Assembly (NCBI RefSeq): GCF_900129215.1
Contig: NZ_FQUQ01000007.1
Span: 1 to 64,000, forward strand
DNA: 64,000 bases
Direction: 5' to 3'
From: Pedobacter caeni
GTDB lineage: Bacteria > Bacteroidota > Bacteroidia > Sphingobacteriales > Sphingobacteriaceae
Positions 61,468 through 64,000 of the stretch are shown in pieces. The position numbers and the translations under genes were made by a program. Positions within the stretch are counted from its first letter, which is position 1. The number at the start of each line of letters is the position of its first letter. The notes beneath the pieces are model-generated. The model was not told where the DNA came from and ran no database searches. It worked only from the letters and a program-made list of their open reading frames with translations.

Positions 61468-63771
61468 ATGGCATTCAGAGGTAAGAAATTCAAATTTCAC
61501 AGGCAGCTTGACTACATGGACTGTGGACCAACCTGTCTAAAAATGGTATCGGAGTTCCATGGCAAGGATTATTCTTTGGATTTTCTTCGTGCGAACTCTT
61601 TCATCACTAAAAATGGGGTAAGTCTACTTGGTTTAAGCGAAGCCGCCGAAAAGATTGGGTTTAAAACCTTAGTTGCCAAGGTAAGCTATAAGCAGCTAAC
61701 CGAACAGGTTCCTCTTCCCTGCATCTTACACTGGAATCAGGAACATTTTGTTGTGTTGTATGACGTAGAGAAAAAATCCTTTTTTCGGGGCACAGAAAAG
61801 CTAACACTTGGTGATCCCGGTCATAACCTGGTCAAGGTAGAACGCGAAGTTTTTGAGAAATGCTGGATTAGCGCTTCAAACGACAAGGGAGTAGCGCTAC
61901 TGCTTGAGCCAACACCTGACTTCTATAAAAACATTGATGAGTCTCCAAAGAGCAAAGTTGGTTTTGGATTTTTATTCCAATACTTAAAACCTTATAAAAG
62001 GTACTTTTTTCAGATTTTCTTAGGTATGTTCCTGGGCAGCCTGATCAGCATGTGTTTTCCCTTTCTAACGCAGAGTCTGGTTGATTTCGGTGTAAACAGG
62101 AAAAATTTAAGTTTTATCCATCTGATTTTATTATCTCAGCTATTGCTGTTTTTAGGTAGCATCGCTGTTGACCTGATCCGAAACTGGATACTTCTTCATG
62201 TCAGCACCAGGATCAGTATTACCATTATTTCCAATTTCCTCGTTAAGCTGATGAAGTTACCTATCAATTTTTTCGAGTCAAAGAATGTCGGAGACATTAC
62301 ACAGCGGATCAATGATCATCATCGGATTGAAACTTTTCTGACGGGTTCCACACTTAGTACGCTCTTTTCAGTCATTAATCTGATTGTCTTTTCCTTTGTC
62401 CTTGCCATCTACAATGTAAAACTCCTGCTCATCTTCGGGGTAGGCAGCTTGCTCTCCATTCTATGGATTTCCATTTTCTTAAAGAAGAGAAAGCACATTG
62501 ATTATGCAAGGTTTCAACGCTCAAGAGAGAATCAGAATAGTCTGTATGAAATCATTACCGGCATGCAGGAAATTAAACTTTACAATAGTCAGCGGGCCAG
62601 ACGTTGGGAATGGGAGCGAATACAGGCAAAACTTTTTAAAGTTAATATAAAGAGTCTCGCACTTGATCAGTATCAGGAAATTGGCTCTTCCTTTTTCACG
62701 CAACTTAAAAATATTATTATTTCTTATTCCGCCGCTGTATTGGTCATTAACCAGGAAATATCTCTGGGTGTGATGTTAAGTATTTCCTATATCGTTGGCC
62801 AAATGAATGGTCCATTAGCCCAAATCATTCAATTTATCAGGAGCATCCAGGATGCCAAAATCAGCATGGACAGGTTAGCCGAAATCCATAACAAGCCAGA
62901 GGAAGAAGCCAGTGAAGATCTTGTTGGCGATAATGAGAACGAAATAGCGCATGTTTACAACGGTGCGGATCCCGATGGGGTTTACTTCAATCACAGTCAC
63001 TTTTTAAATAGCATGAAAACAGATTCCGGAGATGGAATTACAATTTCAAATCTATCTTTCAGGTACGGATCACCCAAAAGTCCCTTGATTCTGAAGGACA
63101 TCAGCATGCACATTCCAAAAGGAAAAATCACAGCAATTGTAGGCGCAAGTGGAAGTGGCAAAACGACTTTGATGAAGCTGTTATTGAAATTCTATCCCCC
63201 TTCAGAAGGAAATATCTTCATAGACGGGCTAAATATAAAAGACATTTCGGCACAACTATGGCGAAATAACTGTGGAACAGTAATGCAGGATGGTTACATA
63301 TTTTCAGATTCAATTGCCAGAAATATTGCCGTTGATGGGGAACGCATTCAGGAAGAGAGACTCTACGATGCCATCAGGGTGGCTAATATACAGGAATACA
63401 TTTCCAAATTACCCCTGGGCTTTACCACCAGAATAGGAAACACCGGCTCTGGTTTGAGTGGAGGGCAAAAGCAACGTCTTTTCATTGCCAGAGCAGTGTA
63501 TAAAGATGCAAAATATCTTTTCTTTGACGAAGCAACCAGTGCACTTGATTCAAATAATGAAAAAGTGATTATGGAAAATATGGAGCAATTCTATCAGGGA
63601 AAAACCGTGCTTATTGTGGCTCATCGCCTGAGTACAGTAAAAAATGCAGATCAGATTATCGTAATGAAAGATGGAGAAATTGTAGAACAAGGAAGTCATT
63701 ATGAGCTTGCTGATCAAAGGGGTTATTATTACGAGTTGGTAAAGAACCAGCTGGAGTTAGGAAACGCTTAA
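61468..63771 (+). CDS. C39 peptidase-containing ABC exporter (PCAT)
   Basis: 767 residues. N-terminal C39 peptidase with Gln13 and Cys19 (QLDYMDCGPTC) and His93 (EHFVVLY). Six-helix membrane domain (about 165-440), then a nucleotide-binding domain with Walker A GASGSGKT (559-566), signature LSGGQKQR and Walker B LFFDEATS. It cuts GG leaders and exports the cores across the inner membrane. It is placed directly after two GG precursors. An insert of about 45 residues between the membrane and nucleotide-binding domains is notable. Confidence 0.95.
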   Translation: MAFRGKKFKFHRQLDYMDCGPTCLKMVSEFHGKDYSLDFLRANSFITKNGVSLLGLSEAAEKIGFKTLVAKVSYKQLTEQVPLPCILHWNQEHFVVLYDVEKKSFFRGTEKLTLGDPGHNLVKVEREVFEKCWISASNDKGVALLLEPTPDFYKNIDESPKSKVGFGFLFQYLKPYKRYFFQIFLGMFLGSLISMCFPFLTQSLVDFGVNRKNLSFIHLILLSQLLLFLGSIAVDLIRNWILLHVSTRISITIISNFLVKLMKLPINFFESKNVGDITQRINDHHRIETFLTGSTLSTLFSVINLIVFSFVLAIYNVKLLLIFGVGSLLSILWISIFLKKRKHIDYARFQRSRENQNSLYEIITGMQEIKLYNSQRARRWEWERIQAKLFKVNIKSLALDQYQEIGSSFFTQLKNIIISYSAAVLVINQEISLGVMLSISYIVGQMNGPLAQIIQFIRSIQDAKISMDRLAEIHNKPEEEASEDLVGDNENEIAHVYNGADPDGVYFNHSHFLNSMKTDSGDGITISNLSFRYGSPKSPLILKDISMHIPKGKITAIVGASGSGKTTLMKLLLKFYPPSEGNIFIDGLNIKDISAQLWRNNCGTVMQDGYIFSDSIARNIAVDGERIQEERLYDAIRVANIQEYISKLPLGFTTRIGNTGSGLSGGQKQRLFIARAVYKDAKYLFFDEATSALDSNNEKVIMENMEQFYQGKTVLIVAHRLSTVKNADQIIVMKDGEIVEQGSHYELADQRGYYYELVKNQLELGNA

Positions 63772-63781
63772 GAAAAAGAAC

Positions 63782-64000
63782 ATGCCAAACGAAAATCAAC
63801 CACTGGAGATCAGAAGTAATGAAATGGAAGAAATAGTTGGACAAGTTCCACACTGGATTATTCGTTGGGGGATATGTGTGCTGTTTTCAGTAGGAATCAT
63901 CGGCTTTATCATCACAAAATATGTAAGCTTTCCAGACATTCTTGCCGCCCAGGTATTGGTACAAGCCAAACAACAACCAGGAAAAGTAACGGTCAGGAGG
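63782..64000 (+). CDS. HlyD-family membrane-fusion protein (partial)
   Basis: The frame from ATG 63782 runs off the window. It has one N-terminal transmembrane helix (about 29-47, WGICVLFSVGIIGFII) followed by the beginning of a beta domain. This is the standard adaptor that follows a PCAT in peptide secretion systems. It starts 10 bp after the exporter stop. Confidence 0.85.
   Translation, partial: MPNENQPLEIRSNEMEEIVGQVPHWIIRWGICVLFSVGIIGFIITKYVSFPDILAAQVLVQAKQQPGKVTVRR

Noticed and set aside
1-64000. CRISPR arrays, insertion sequences or prophage
   Set aside because: No regularly spaced repeats, transposase, integrase or phage structural genes were seen.

Overview
The window looks like a chromosomal segment of a Bacteroidota bacterium, most likely Sphingobacteriaceae (Pedobacter-like). 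The evidence is Bacteroidota-type promoters (TTTG, 19-21 bp, TAnnTTTG), Oar-type and beta-barrel TonB receptors with CarboxypepD_reg N-termini, TlpA reductases with DUF4369-type N-termini, a DUF6266-like protein, a GIN-domain protein and AddAB-type helicase-nucleases. The species call rests on recognition, not on a search. Most genes are housekeeping or envelope genes.

Layout. 1-14.4 kb: DUF6266 fragment, TlpA reductase, GIN protein, SNF2 helicase, aat, yccF, App1-like phosphatase, lipid kinase, TonB-C protein, M23 peptidase, rbfA, hflX, and trpE-trpG-trpC on the minus strand. The trp genes are preceded by a leader peptide with Trp-Gln-Trp and an intrinsic terminator (classical attenuation). 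14.7-24.3 kb: small membrane protein, two overlapping amidohydrolase-type genes, an isochorismatase-like hydrolase with a Crp/Fnr regulator, and an Oar-like TonB receptor. 24.4-34.5 kb: an RNA-repair island. 34.5-55.6 kb: tex, pdhB, VOC protein, addB/addA-like pair, thioredoxin, GH3 enzyme, two porins, aquaporin, TlpA protein, a putative zincin, a 2OG oxygenase, a condensation-type acyltransferase and an SRPBCC protein. 55.7-64 kb: a RiPP-type peptide locus with GG-leader precursors, a radical SAM/SPASM enzyme, a TonB-type barrel, a C39-peptidase ABC exporter and the start of an HlyD-type adaptor.

The strongest candidate for an undescribed system is the RNA-repair island. It has two complete RtcB RNA ligases. 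One follows an unknown basic protein. The other ends a transcription unit with a soluble SPFH/slipin protein and two overlapping pol-beta-type nucleotidyltransferases. Between a divergent WYL regulator and the slipin gene lies a 0.9-kb stretch with no convincing gene. It contains a tRNA-like element in circularly permuted order: T-arm, acceptor hairpin, D-arm, with the outer ends pairing where the anticodon stem would be. This is the architecture known for bacterial Y RNAs (YrlA), but no Ro60 gene is visible here. A second permuted module follows directly. Two matching direct-repeat operators overlap the -33 elements of the two divergent promoters. About 4.6 kb away, two further minus-strand tRNA-like genes have perfect acceptor and T-arms but an unusable anticodon loop and very long variable regions.

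A second regulatory signal is a set of 21-bp-periodic direct repeats built around a GTC core. They occur on both sides of the divergent RiPP promoters and again upstream of the GIN gene, and resemble LytTR-type binding sites.
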